DNA from: Chromatocurvus halotolerans | GTDB taxonomy: Bacteria; Pseudomonadota; Gammaproteobacteria; Pseudomonadales; Halieaceae | Reading direction: 5' to 3' | Assembly: GCF_004340525.1 (NCBI RefSeq) | Contig: NZ_SLWX01000001.1 | Location: 1-64,000, forward strand | Length of the DNA stretch: 64,000 nucleotides | Shown here: one piece after another, positions 41,402 through 50,800 of the stretch | Layout: each line of letters begins with the position of its first letter | How positions within the stretch are numbered: the stretch's first letter is position 1 | Translations under genes and position numbers: made by a program | The notes under the pieces: model-generated | Seen by the model: only the letters and a program-made list of their open reading frames with translations | Told to the model about the DNA's origin: nothing | Databases searched by the model: none

Positions 41402-44400
41402 GATCGTGGAAGATTCTGTGGACACCTTCCAGTGCTCACTCAGGGTGTATTCGAGTCTGACCGTGGATACCGAATCGAACAGACCGATACCGTAGCTGAC
41501 AAACAGGTCCGGCGACAGGTATTTGCCAATCACGAACGCCGCCTGGTTCACGTCGCTCGCAGCGCCCGCCTCGCCAGAGCCGGTCTCAATGCCAACGCTG
41601 TCCACGCCGAGTGCGCCGCCGAAGCGATCGGCGAGGAAATTTCCGCCCCTCAGCCCCAGTGCCAGGGCGGCCTGGGTGATCATGTCGCTCTCGCCCTCCG
41701 AGGCCCCTGCGAGCGGACGCCCGAGGACCAGCCAGGACAGCTGCTCTGACTGGGTCATGCCAGGTTCAGAGAACACACTGAAATCGGGATTCTGCAGCGG
41801 ACCGCGCGCACTCACGCCCACGACAATCCCCTCTGCGGGGCGACGCAGTGCACGGACATTGATGCCGGGCTCGGCAATCGGTCCGCCGGCAAACAGGATC
41901 TTGCCGGTATCGATCACCAGACCCTGACCGTACGCGCGATATTCGCCATCCAGAATGTTCACTTCGCCGCTACCCAGCGTCGGCTGGCCCGGCGCCTGGG
42001 TCACCGTGACGCCGCCGGCAAGGCGAGCCTTCAGGCCGAAGCCGTCGATGGAGACCGCGTCACCCAGAACGATGCGAATACGCGCTTCGAGCTCCCTCGG
42101 AGCGGCTGCGGCGGCGCCCTCCTCGCGGTCATCTGTCACAACCACCTCATCGCTCGAGGCAGTGACGACGGACGCGGGCAACTCCTTCGGCGTGATTTCC
42201 GCACGTGGCACGACGACATCGCCATTAATAACGATGCCGCTCTCGCGCACGGAGACCCGAAGGTCAGGCGACACGAAAACGCGGGCATCCACGGTGTTCA
42301 CGACTTCGAAGCGCTCTCCACTGATATCGATATCAGCCCGGGTCCGGGCCCCGTCCAGCTGCGCGGAACCGCCCAGCTGCAGCGTTCCCTCGCCGGAGGT
42401 GGCGCGGCCATCGAAGTCGAGTTCCGAACCTCCACTGCTGCTTACCCGAACGCCGATATCACTGATGTTCAGGCCCGGGCCAGCCAGCTCAAGCTGTCCA
42501 TCCGCCAGCCGTAATTCACCGGCGGGCGAAGGTGTTGCCAGCGTGCCGCCAAGGTCAAAGTCTCCGCTGAGAGCACCCGCTGCCTGCTCAATTTCCGAAG
42601 ACAGCACGCGAAGAAAGCCGATGTCATTCAGCGCCAGTGACAGTTTTCCGATCAGCGGCCTCTCTGCCAGGGGATCACTGCCCTCACCCACCTGTGCACT
42701 GGCATCGATACCGCCGCCGCCCGTGAACGGCAGGGAGACCTCAGCCAGCAAACCGCTATCAGCATAGTTCATGCTCACGGTTGCGGGCTCAAGACCCAGC
42801 AGCAGTTCTCCGGGCTGCTCTGCCGCTTCCCCGGTGCGCAACTCCACGCCGTTTGCCGTAAGCGTCATCCCGATTTCCGGGCTTGCGCCCGCGCCCTGAC
42901 CGAAGCTTGCCTGCGCATCGAGCACGCCGGCCAGGGAGAAGGCGTCAGGAATCATGCTGCTCAGGTAGTCAAGGGTGAAAGTCTCCAGACTCAACGCCGC
43001 GTCGATATCTCCCGCAACGCGCTGTCCCTGCAGACACAGAATCGCATCACCGCTGCGCCAGCAACCCCGCTCCAGGGACTGACTCTCCGCGCTCAGGCGG
43101 ATGGGCTGCGGGCTATCGAGGTTCCATGCTGCGAGTTCAGGATACTGCAGCTCTCCCGCCCTCAGCTCACCGACCCAGGCTTCATCCCGCAGGTCGCCGG
43201 CGAGAGTAAGCTGCGCAGCCCCGGCAGAGCTGTCGAGCGACAGTTCCAGTTGATGATCCGCACGGTTTCCCGTGCCGCTGACGCTTGCCCGGCGGATGTC
43301 GACGTCACCCAGACGGGCCTCGTCTAGCGTCAACTGCAGCTGCGAAGGCGCCTCGCGCTGCAGGTCGATATCCAGCTCGAGCGACAGGCGCGACAGCTGA
43401 TAAGCCGCATAGGTGATGGAATCGCCCTGCAGGCTGCCGCTCACGACCGGAAGCGGGAGGCTACCGGCCAGACGTCCCGCGCCAGAGAGTGAGCCAGAGG
43501 CACCGGGCAGGAGATCGCCAAGATCGGGGCTGTCGATATCCCAGTCCAGATCCATACTATCGCCCACATGGCCCGCTGCATTGACCCGGGTATCCCCGGA
43601 TCGGGCGGTGAGCGTATCGAGGCGTAGCCGGGCATCCCGGAACTCACCCTTTACCTGAACATCCAGAGGCTGCTCGCGAAAGGTGCCACTGAGCGCCAGC
43701 GTGTCAATCTGCGCCTGTGCCGCACCATCCGTGACGCCGCCGGCAGCGCGCAGGGAAATCTGTAGGTTTCCGGGGAAATCCGGCGCCAGCACCGCAGGGT
43801 TGAGACCCTCGCCGTCGAGGGTGAGGGCGCCACGAATCTCGGGGCTCCAGCGGACATTGCCGCGGCCTGAGAGCGATCCATCCAGCAGCGCCAGCTGCAG
43901 GCTGGCAAGCTCGAAGGCTTCGTCATCGCCGCTTCCCGACAGCGTCAGCTGACCGTCCGTCTGACCGGGCACGGACAGCGCTGTGTTCAGATCCACGCGA
44001 TAATTTTCCAAGCTGCCATCGACAGTGAAGCGGCCCCTGCCGCTGCTGATCTGCGGCTCACCGATCAGCGGCCAGGCCAGATCGCGCCAGTCACCGGCAA
44101 GCTCGAACGTGGGGGTGGCCCCCGCAAGGTTTGCCTGACCCGCGATTTCCAGCCTCGCGGCACCGGGCTCCCGGGTGAGCAGAAACTGATCGATCGCCAC
44201 CACCTGGTCGCTGAGGCCGCCACGGGCGGCCAGCGCCAGGTCACCGAACTCCTGTGAGTCCACCGTCAGATCTGCCTGATAATCCAGATCGGCAACGCTG
44301 CCGTCAGCGCGCAGTGTGCCCGCGAGGGTCATCAGCGGGAGTGTGTCACCGATATCCTGCAAGCGGATGTCGTTGAGATCCACCCGGGCATCAAGGCGCC

Positions 44401-45163
44401 TGTCATCCCCCAGCAGGTCGCTGATGTGGATCTGTTGTGTCGAGTTGTAGGGCCCATCCAGCGTCTGCTGTATACGCATTGCCGACAGATCGCCATCAAC
44501 AGACAGGCTGCCACCCAGCGGCGCGAGCCCGGGCAGCGACGCATGCCAGTCCACAGCAGCGGTTGACGCATAATCACCCCGGGTGCGCACGCTGGCGACA
44601 GCGTCGACGCGAAACAGGGGGCCCTGCGCCGACAGCTGGTCGATGGCAAGGTCGTTGCCGCGGAAACTGGCGGCCAGCGTCGCCTCATCCACCCGCACTG
44701 GCTCGGCCTCAGGCGCGGAGCGGTATTCGAACGATCGCAGCACAATATTGCGCAACTCGACGGCGACCGGCAGGGAAATCTGCTCCGGTAGCGAAAAGGG
44801 TTCACTGTCGTCGGCTTGTGCAGGCGGCGCCGGCTTCAGCTGCGTGTAGGCGATGTCTTCAACATGCAGTTTTCCCAGACGCACTTCCCGGCGCAGCAGT
44901 GCAGAGGGCGACCAGTCAAGCTGCAGTGAACCGATCGTGATGAGCATCGTGTCGGTCTCAAAGCGCAGCCCGCCAAGGGACAGCGGTCCCCCAAGGCTGC
45001 CGCTCACCGACTCGGCCGCAAGTCCATCAACCGCCCCCGAGCCCCCCCCCCAGAGCATCCGCGAACCGCTCTGTGTTCCGAGCAGCCACACCAGCAGAAG
45101 CGTGATCGCAAGAAGCAGGACGGCAAGGCCGATGCCGATGGCGGCGAACAGACGTTTCGTCAT
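41363..45163 (-). CDS. tamB: Translocation and assembly module inner subunit TamB
   Basis: A 1,266-residue protein with an N-terminal signal-anchor helix (about 7-28), then a long repetitive beta-rich periplasmic region (a bridge-like beta-taco fold) and the C-terminal DUF490 domain (about 920-1266) ending VTYTIER. The length is close to E. coli TamB (about 1,259). TamB spans the periplasm and, with TamA, helps insert some outer-membrane proteins and moves phospholipid. The start at 45163 overlaps tamA (ATGA). A G10 tract falls in the first 45 codons. Its 3' end overlaps the convergent kinase-fusion gene. Confidence 0.93.
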   Translation of the reverse strand: MTKRLFAAIGIGLAVLLLAITLLLVWLLGTQSGSRMLWGGGSGAVDGLAAESVSGSLGGPLSLGGLRFETDTMLITIGSLQLDWSPSALLRREVRLGKLHVEDIAYTQLKPAPPAQADDSEPFSLPEQISLPVAVELRNIVLRSFEYRSAPEAEPVRVDEATLAASFRGNDLAIDQLSAQGPLFRVDAVASVRTRGDYASTAAVDWHASLPGLAPLGGSLSVDGDLSAMRIQQTLDGPYNSTQQIHISDLLGDDRRLDARVDLNDIRLQDIGDTLPLMTLAGTLRADGSVADLDYQADLTVDSQEFGDLALAARGGLSDQVVAIDQFLLTREPGAARLEIAGQANLAGATPTFELAGDWRDLAWPLIGEPQISSGRGRFTVDGSLENYRVDLNTALSVPGQTDGQLTLSGSGDDEAFELASLQLALLDGSLSGRGNVRWSPEIRGALTLDGEGLNPAVLAPDFPGNLQISLRAAGGVTDGAAQAQIDTLALSGTFREQPLDVQVKGEFRDARLRLDTLTARSGDTRVNAAGHVGDSMDLDWDIDSPDLGDLLPGASGSLSGAGRLAGSLPLPVVSGSLQGDSITYAAYQLSRLSLELDIDLQREAPSQLQLTLDEARLGDVDIRRASVSGTGNRADHQLELSLDSSAGAAQLTLAGDLRDEAWVGELRAGELQYPELAAWNLDSPQPIRLSAESQSLERGCWRSGDAILCLQGQRVAGDIDAALSLETFTLDYLSSMIPDAFSLAGVLDAQASFGQGAGASPEIGMTLTANGVELRTGEAAEQPGELLLGLEPATVSMNYADSGLLAEVSLPFTGGGGIDASAQVGEGSDPLAERPLIGKLSLALNDIGFLRVLSSEIEQAAGALSGDFDLGGTLATPSPAGELRLADGQLELAGPGLNISDIGVRVSSSGGSELDFDGRATSGEGTLQLGGSAQLDGARTRADIDISGERFEVVNTVDARVFVSPDLRVSVRESGIVINGDVVVPRAEITPKELPASVVTASSDEVVVTDDREEGAAAAAPRELEARIRIVLGDAVSIDGFGLKARLAGGVTVTQAPGQPTLGSGEVNILDGEYRAYGQGLVIDTGKILFAGGPIAEPGINVRALRRPAEGIVVGVSARGPLQNPDFSVFSEPGMTQSEQLSWLVLGRPLAGASEGESDMITQAALALGLRGGNFLADRFGGALGVDSVGIETGSGEAGAASDVNQAAFVIGKYLSPDLFVSYGIGLFDSVSTVRLEYTLSEHWKVSTESSTISSGGDVTYTIER
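45042..45051 (-). repeat. Homopolymer G10 tract within tamB
   Basis: Ten consecutive G residues on the coding strand (ten C on the + strand) lie around codons 38-41 of tamB, encoding the Gly run in MLWGGGSG. Gain or loss of one base would truncate the protein just past its membrane anchor. Confidence 0.85.
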
Positions 45164-46917
45164 TGCAGGTCGGGCCCGAAGCTGATGTGAAAGGCGAACG
45201 ACGAATCGGGATCATCAAAGGGATGCGCAAAATCCAGCCGGAACATGCCCACCGGCGACTTGTAGCGCAGACCAATGCCGGCAGCGGACTTCCAGTTGAT
45301 ATCCGCACTGTTGGAGGCATTACCTGCATCAACGAAAAGCGCCAGTCCGATGTTGCCATAAACCAGATAGTCCACCTCGACACTCGCGGTTCCGAGATAG
45401 CGCCCTCCAATGAGATTGCGCTGGTCATCTCTCGGGCTCAGCTCCTCGAACCCGTAGCCCCGCACGTTCTGTGCGCCGCCGTTGAAGAAACGCTGCGAGG
45501 CTGGCAGACGGTTGAATTCGTCTGTCATCGTCGCCCCGTACTCTCCCCGCACAAGCAACCTGCCATTGGGTCCCAGCGGTCGTATGTATCGCCCGCTGAC
45601 TTTCGCCTGCAGAAACGATGTGTCAGACAGTACCTCTTCCATGGCGCCACTGACGGAAAACTTGGTGCTGTATCCTTGTCGGGTGAACAGCAGATCGTCG
45701 GCGACAATGCGCGAATATTCCAGCCCCGGAGTCAGCAGCGTCGCGTCCTCGTTAGGGTTGTTGCCAAAGGCCCAGACTTCATGCCTGAGAGCGAGCGATA
45801 GCCGTCGCCGACCTCCCCAGCGGTTCTGGTTCAGGCTGCTGCCGACGGCATAACTGGTGGCATCGACATCGTTGAGACTGCGCTGCGCGGCATCCGCCGT
45901 GAAATCGAGGTACTCCGCGCCGACGTCACCGATAGGAATCTTGTATTGGGAAGCCAGGGTTGACTGAATCGCCGACAGTCGGAAATCCGTCCGGAACTGG
46001 TGACCGTGCTGATTGATGCGTCGCCAGAGGACACCCGCCCCGCCGCGCGGACCGGTGTCGGTGCCGTAGCCAACGCTGGTTTCGTAGCGCTGTGATTTTG
46101 AGGCCGTTGTCGCCACCCGGACAGGCACGCGGTTATCCTGTGCCTGATCGCGCTGAATGGTGACCTCGACCTGACTGAAGTAGGGACTGTCCGTGAGCGC
46201 GAGCTGGAGATTCGTCAACCGGCGTGGCTCAAACGGCTCCCCGGCACGGATCGACACGAACTTGTCGATGAACGCCGACGACAGGATATCCTGCTCTACC
46301 GTGATTTCCCCAAAGTAGAAGCGCGGACCGGTATCCAGCACCAGCGCCAGATCCGCGACCTGCTGATCGGGATAGACCCTGATGGAACTTCGACGGAAGC
46401 CGCTGTCGAGGTAGCCAAGGGCGTAGGCGTCGTTGCGCAGCGAGTTTTTCAGGGTTTCATAGGCCGGGTGATTCAGTCTTGCACCCGACGCCAGAGAGGT
46501 CTTGGCGACCCTCGCACGGAGCGTGGGCTGGCTCTGGCCTTCACCTTCAATGGCGATGACAACCTCGCGCAGGCGCGTTTCCGCACCCGGATCGATGCTG
46601 TAGCTTGCCCGCCAACCCTTCCCGTCTTCCACCAGGGACCCACTGATCTCCGGCGAGTAGAACCCATAGGGCTTGAGCGCTGCCTCGATTTCCTCGCCAG
46701 CTGCCTTGTGCAGGCGACGAATGGCCTTTTCCGTGAGCGCAGCCGGGCCGCCGGAACGGCGGTCGCTTGCCGCGAGTATCCCAAGGTGAGCCTCGACGTT
46801 GCTGCGAAGCTCACCGCTGACGCCGGAGACCCTGACAGTCAATGGCACATCGGCGGCCGTGACAGGGCAGACAATGCCTGCCAGAAGAAGCAGCACGGCG
46901 AGAGCCAGACGCGGCAT
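45160..46917 (-). CDS. tamA: Outer-membrane assembly protein TamA
   Basis: A 585-residue Omp85-family protein with a signal peptide (MPRLALAVLLLLAGIVCPVTA), three POTRA domains (about 25-270) and a C-terminal 16-strand barrel (about 275-585) with the Omp85 loop-6 region (RNLIGGRYLGTAS) and a final strand ending SFGPDLQ. Size matches E. coli TamA (577). It works with TamB in outer-membrane protein and lipid assembly. ATG 46917 is preferred because it starts the signal peptide; the frame stays open upstream. It overlaps tamB by 4 bases. Confidence 0.92.
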   Translation of the reverse strand: MPRLALAVLLLLAGIVCPVTAADVPLTVRVSGVSGELRSNVEAHLGILAASDRRSGGPAALTEKAIRRLHKAAGEEIEAALKPYGFYSPEISGSLVEDGKGWRASYSIDPGAETRLREVVIAIEGEGQSQPTLRARVAKTSLASGARLNHPAYETLKNSLRNDAYALGYLDSGFRRSSIRVYPDQQVADLALVLDTGPRFYFGEITVEQDILSSAFIDKFVSIRAGEPFEPRRLTNLQLALTDSPYFSQVEVTIQRDQAQDNRVPVRVATTASKSQRYETSVGYGTDTGPRGGAGVLWRRINQHGHQFRTDFRLSAIQSTLASQYKIPIGDVGAEYLDFTADAAQRSLNDVDATSYAVGSSLNQNRWGGRRRLSLALRHEVWAFGNNPNEDATLLTPGLEYSRIVADDLLFTRQGYSTKFSVSGAMEEVLSDTSFLQAKVSGRYIRPLGPNGRLLVRGEYGATMTDEFNRLPASQRFFNGGAQNVRGYGFEELSPRDDQRNLIGGRYLGTASVEVDYLVYGNIGLALFVDAGNASNSADINWKSAAGIGLRYKSPVGMFRLDFAHPFDDPDSSFAFHISFGPDLQ

Positions 46918-47268
46918 GACGGGAAATTCAACAGACGTTTTTCCACGCGGGGATATCCCGCGCGGTAGCGCACAGCGACAATTCACACTCGCCGCACCAT
47001 GTCATCCGATGTTGCCGGAGACAGATAACGCATATCTTGTCACCTTTGGGAGTTTGGTGTGGTTTGACACCAGACTACGGAGAAAGTGGCACTTCGACGC
47101 ACCGTTTCCTCTGATCTGACGGCATCCTGATATCCGGTAGTCTAACTGTCTCGCTGAACGAACGCACCCGCCACCGTGGCCGGCGCCATTTGATGATTGA
47201 ATTCCATGGGCCCGAGCCCTAGTCTCACGGATCCTCCATCCGATGCCGCCGGGGCCCGCGTTGCTGAC
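46918..47268. other. Intergenic region between divergent tamA and a secreted hydrolase
   Basis: About 350 bases without a gene. A perfect inverted repeat cgcggg-gatat-cccgcg sits at 46946-46962, just ahead of the tamA start, and could be an operator or fold in the leader transcript. The 47,020-47,080 part is relatively AT-rich and is a likely promoter zone. No small gene was supported. Confidence 0.4.
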
Positions 47269-48771
47269 ATGAACTCCCACCTCCTCACTGTGATGGTCGG
47301 CGCCTTCGGGCTGGCGTGTCTGCTGACTGCAGAGACCGCAGAAGCCAACGACCCGAGCGACATTATGGCAAGTGTGGGCGAGCTAACATTTCGCGAGTGC
47401 CATATCAGCAACGCGGAGCGCAGCCGCGCCGTGCAGTGCGCCCGGATGGCCGTTCCGGAGGATTACGCCAACCCCGATGGCACGCGCCTGTCGCTTCGCG
47501 TCGTGCGCCTCGCCGCTCGCAACAGCACCGGTGCCGGCACACCGCTGCTGGCAATCGCAGGGGGGCCTGGCCAGGCGGCGAGCGAGGCCTTTCTCCACCT
47601 CGACCACCTGTTCCCGGATGTCGCCAGGGACCGGGACTTCTACCTGGTCGACCAGCGCGGGACCGGTGGCTCGAACCCTCAGCACTGCGACCTGGATGAT
47701 GAGGCGCTACTGCAGGTCGAGTCCGACATGGGCCAGATTCGCCGTGCCACCCGGGAATGCCTGGCACAGTTTGACGGCGATCCCACGCTGTATACCACCA
47801 GTATTGCCATCCGCGATCTCGAGCGCGTGCGCGAAGCGCTCGGTGTTCCGCGGTGGCACCTGTTCGGCGTGTCCTATGGCACTCGCGTGGCCCAGCATTA
47901 TCTTCGCCGGCATCCCCGGGTCATTCGTACCGCGGTACTGGATTCCGTGGTGCCTGCAACCGAGGCCCTGGGGCCTGATATCGCGCTGCGAAGCCAGCAG
48001 GCACTGGATGCCTTCCTTGATCGCTGCGAAACGGACACTGCCTGCAGCGATGCCTTTCCGAATCTTGCACAGGGTCTGGAATCGCTGCTGGCGGACCTTG
48101 AGGATGCACCCCGGCACCTGCGTTACGAGAACCCTCGCACGGGCGGGCTCGACGACATGCACTTTTCCCGTGCGCACCTGGTAGGTGTCCTCAGGCTGTC
48201 ACTCTACCAGTCCGAGCAGCTGTCGATACTGCCACCTATGCTGTATCAAGCGTATGCGCTGGACAATTTCACGGCACTGGCACGAACGGCGGACGCCATT
48301 GTGAAACAAATGACAGGCACCCTCGCGGTTGGCATGCACAACTCGGTGGTCTGCACCGAAGACGCTCCTTTCTTCGCACTCGACGGGCCAAAGCTTGAGG
48401 CACTCAGCAAAACCTACATGGGCGACCTCGTGGTCCGCGCGCTGGAGGTTACCTGCGAGGAGTGGCCGGCCGGAGTCACGGACGCGGGTTTTCGTACCCC
48501 GGTAACCGCAGACGTACCCGTGCTGTTGCTCAGCGGCGAAGCCGACCCCATTACGCCGCCGGCCTACGCGGAGGCCGTCCTCGCCCACCTGCCGCGTGGC
48601 CGACACCTCGTGGCACCCGGCCAGGGGCATTTTGTCAGCCCCCGGGGCTGCCTGCCCCGCCTCGTCGCGCAATTCATCAGCAGTGATGGCAGTGCAGAAC
48701 CCGCGGTGGACTGCCTTGATCGTCTGCAGCCTGCCCCGCTGTTCATCAACGCCAACGGACCCACACCCTGA
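47269..48771 (+). CDS. Secreted alpha/beta hydrolase (TAP/S33 tripeptidyl-peptidase-like)
   Basis: A 500-residue exported serine hydrolase with a signal peptide (MNSHLLTVMVGAFGLACLLTAETAEA). The catalytic core has the oxyanion-region GGPGQAA (98-104), DQRGTGGS (128-135), nucleophile elbow GVSYG with Ser202, an aspartate in SGEADPIT and a histidine in GQGHF. A cap domain lies at about 250-400, and six or more cysteines suggest disulfides. The C-terminal TAP-like segment carries the Asp and His. Likely a prolyl- or tripeptidyl-type aminopeptidase; substrate unknown. ATG 47269 is chosen for the signal peptide. It ends 9 bases before natA. Confidence 0.87.
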   Translation: MNSHLLTVMVGAFGLACLLTAETAEANDPSDIMASVGELTFRECHISNAERSRAVQCARMAVPEDYANPDGTRLSLRVVRLAARNSTGAGTPLLAIAGGPGQAASEAFLHLDHLFPDVARDRDFYLVDQRGTGGSNPQHCDLDDEALLQVESDMGQIRRATRECLAQFDGDPTLYTTSIAIRDLERVREALGVPRWHLFGVSYGTRVAQHYLRRHPRVIRTAVLDSVVPATEALGPDIALRSQQALDAFLDRCETDTACSDAFPNLAQGLESLLADLEDAPRHLRYENPRTGGLDDMHFSRAHLVGVLRLSLYQSEQLSILPPMLYQAYALDNFTALARTADAIVKQMTGTLAVGMHNSVVCTEDAPFFALDGPKLEALSKTYMGDLVVRALEVTCEEWPAGVTDAGFRTPVTADVPVLLLSGEADPITPPAYAEAVLAHLPRGRHLVAPGQGHFVSPRGCLPRLVAQFISSDGSAEPAVDCLDRLQPAPLFINANGPTP

Positions 48772-48780
48772 TGCCCCGCC

Positions 48781-49536
48781 ATGATTGAAGCGACCCAACT
48801 CTCCAAGGCTTTCCGCAAACAGGGCACGCGCCGGGAATGGATCAGCGCCATCACGGATGTCAGTTTCCATGCCCGTGACGGTGAGATCACCGGCCTGCTC
48901 GGTCCCAACGGCGCCGGCAAATCCACCACACTGCGTATTCTTGCCAGCCTGCTGCAGCCCGACAGCGGGAGCGCCGTCGTCGACGGCTACGATGTTGCGG
49001 CTGACCCGGTGTCCGTCAGGCGGCAGATCGGTTATCTGCCGCACAATGCCGGCGTCTATCCACGTCTGACCTCCCGGGAAAACCTGGTCTACTACGCCGA
49101 ACTCTGCGGCATGACCCGGCGCGACAGCGAAACGCGTGCCGAGGAACTGATCGAGCTAATGGGCATGCAGGCCTTTGGCGACCGGCGCACGGAGGGATTT
49201 TCCCAGGGTCAGCGTACCCGCGTTGCGCTGGCGCGGGCGCTCATCCACAACCCGCGCACCCTGATACTTGATGAGCCGACCAACGGCCTTGACGTCATGG
49301 CCACTCGCGGCCTGCGCGCGCTCCTGCGGCAATTGCGCGAGCGCGGTCACTGTGTGCTGATCTCCAGCCACATCATGCAGGAGATCGAGCGCCTGAGTGA
49401 TCGCGTTGCCGTTATCAGCGACGGCCGCATCGTGGCCTCGGGGAGTATCCCCGACATTCTCGATGCCACCGCCTGCAATGATCTCGAGGATGCCTATGTC
49501 GTTGCCATTGGCGAGACTCCGGATGCCCGGGCATGA
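48781..49536 (+). CDS. natA: ABC transporter ATP-binding protein, NatA type
   Basis: A 251-residue ABC ATPase with Walker A GPNGAGKST (about 41-49), Q-loop region IGYLPHNAGVYPRLT, signature FSQGQ, Walker B LILDEPTNGLD and the switch histidine in LISSHIMQE. Sequence and single-domain form match the NatA group of sodium or drug exporters. Its stop overlaps the permease start by ATGA. The distance to the hydrolase upstream (9 bases) suggests one transcript. Confidence 0.87.
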   Translation: MIEATQLSKAFRKQGTRREWISAITDVSFHARDGEITGLLGPNGAGKSTTLRILASLLQPDSGSAVVDGYDVAADPVSVRRQIGYLPHNAGVYPRLTSRENLVYYAELCGMTRRDSETRAEELIELMGMQAFGDRRTEGFSQGQRTRVALARALIHNPRTLILDEPTNGLDVMATRGLRALLRQLRERGHCVLISSHIMQEIERLSDRVAVISDGRIVASGSIPDILDATACNDLEDAYVVAIGETPDARA

Positions 49537-50702
49537 GCGCGGTCTGGACCCTCATCCGGAAGGAAGTCCGCGACAATCTGCGTGACCGGCGCTCGCTGTT
49601 CTTTGCGCTGCTCTATGGTCCCTTCCTCCTGCCCCTGATGATGGTCGGGCCGATGCTTTACAACATTGATCGACACACGATCGATTTCGAAGCACCGACA
49701 CAGATTGCCGTTGAAGGCGGAGACCATGCACCGAATCTGCTGCAGTTCCTGCATCGGCACAACCTGGACGCCGTCGAGGCCCCGGCAGACTACCGCGAGC
49801 AACTGGTGAGCGGAGAACTGCCCGTGGTACTGTCGATTGCCCCGACGTATGCCGACAACTTTGCCAATGGCGAACCGGCATCTCTGGTGATCTATCACGC
49901 CAGCAGCGAAGACGAGTCCGGCAATCGGCGCCGCCAGCTACGCGCGGTGCTGGAGCAGTACGCCAGCCAGATCAGGAGCCTGCGTTTCGGTAGCCGGGGC
50001 ATCGACAGTCGTATCTTCGACCCGCTAGCAATCAGCGAACGCGACCAGTCCGACAAACCACGCGGCCTGCTGTTCATTGCCTACCTGGTGCCGTTTCTGC
50101 TGATGTTCTCCATGCTCATGGGGGGTTACTATCTGGCGGTGGACATCACTGCCGGCGAGCGTGAGCGCCAGTCGCTGGAGCCACTGCTCAGTCTGCCGCT
50201 CTCGCGCTACCAGATTGTGCTGGGCAAGTACTGCGCCATCCTGGGCTTTGTGGGACTGGCGATGCTGCTGCCACTGGTTTCCACCTTTGTCCTGCTCAGC
50301 CTGCTGCCGGTCGACCTGCTGGACCGGAATCTCGACTTTGGCCTGCAAACCTTTGGCATCGCCCTGGTCTCCAACATTCCCACCGCGATGCTGATCAGTG
50401 CCTTCATGATGGCGATCGCCGCATTTACCCGCAACACCAAGGAGGCTCAGACGCACCTCAGTTTTGCCATGCTGCTGCCCGTCGTTCCGTTCTTTGCGCT
50501 GCAGTTCCTGTCCGTGCCTCTCGGCACTTTCAGTATGCTCGTCCCACTGCTAAGCCAGTTCCAGATCATGGAATTGACGGTCTTCGGCAAGGGCGTGCCC
50601 CTGCACTACATCGCCGCATCAGCCGCGGGGTCCATCGCGTTTGCGGCCATGCTCCTCGGCCTGGCGGTTCACCTCTATCAACGGGAGCGAATACTGGCGT
50701 GA
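49533..50702 (+). CDS. natB: ABC-2 type permease, NatB type
   Basis: A 389-residue membrane protein with an N-terminal helix (about 22-44), a periplasmic segment (about 45-175) and five more helices from 180 to 380. It starts MSAVWTLIRKEVRDNLRDRRS, as NatB-like exporters do, and includes GERERQSLEPLLSLPLSR. With NatA it should form a Na+ or toxicant exporter. A 98-base gap with a possible promoter separates it from the HD-domain gene, so it may or may not share a transcript with the purine genes. Confidence 0.85.
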   Translation: MSAVWTLIRKEVRDNLRDRRSLFFALLYGPFLLPLMMVGPMLYNIDRHTIDFEAPTQIAVEGGDHAPNLLQFLHRHNLDAVEAPADYREQLVSGELPVVLSIAPTYADNFANGEPASLVIYHASSEDESGNRRRQLRAVLEQYASQIRSLRFGSRGIDSRIFDPLAISERDQSDKPRGLLFIAYLVPFLLMFSMLMGGYYLAVDITAGERERQSLEPLLSLPLSRYQIVLGKYCAILGFVGLAMLLPLVSTFVLLSLLPVDLLDRNLDFGLQTFGIALVSNIPTAMLISAFMMAIAAFTRNTKEAQTHLSFAMLLPVVPFFALQFLSVPLGTFSMLVPLLSQFQIMELTVFGKGVPLHYIAASAAGSIAFAAMLLGLAVHLYQRERILA

Positions 50703-50741
50703 CCGGCTGCCACGCGTGTCGGTAGCCTGCACCTGGCCCCT

Positions 50742-50769
50742 TTGCATGCGCCGCAAAATCTTCTACCTT
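50742..50769 (+). promoter_or_regulatory. Candidate promoter for the HD/urease/purine gene run
   Basis: TTGCAT (50742-50747) and TACCTT (50764-50769) are 16 bases apart, and the next start is at 50801. This is the only gap of about 100 bases ahead of ureD and fits a promoter for the run. Confidence 0.35.
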
Positions 50770-50800
50770 ATTGGCATCACAGCGACCGGCGGAGACGCAC

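Noticed and set aside
48781-50702. The NatA/NatB pair as the missing ATPase of the TolC-HlyD-ABC2 operon
   Set aside because: The pair is 11 kb away, has its own dedicated permease coupled by ATGA and follows a hydrolase gene; borrowing is possible but not supported by position.
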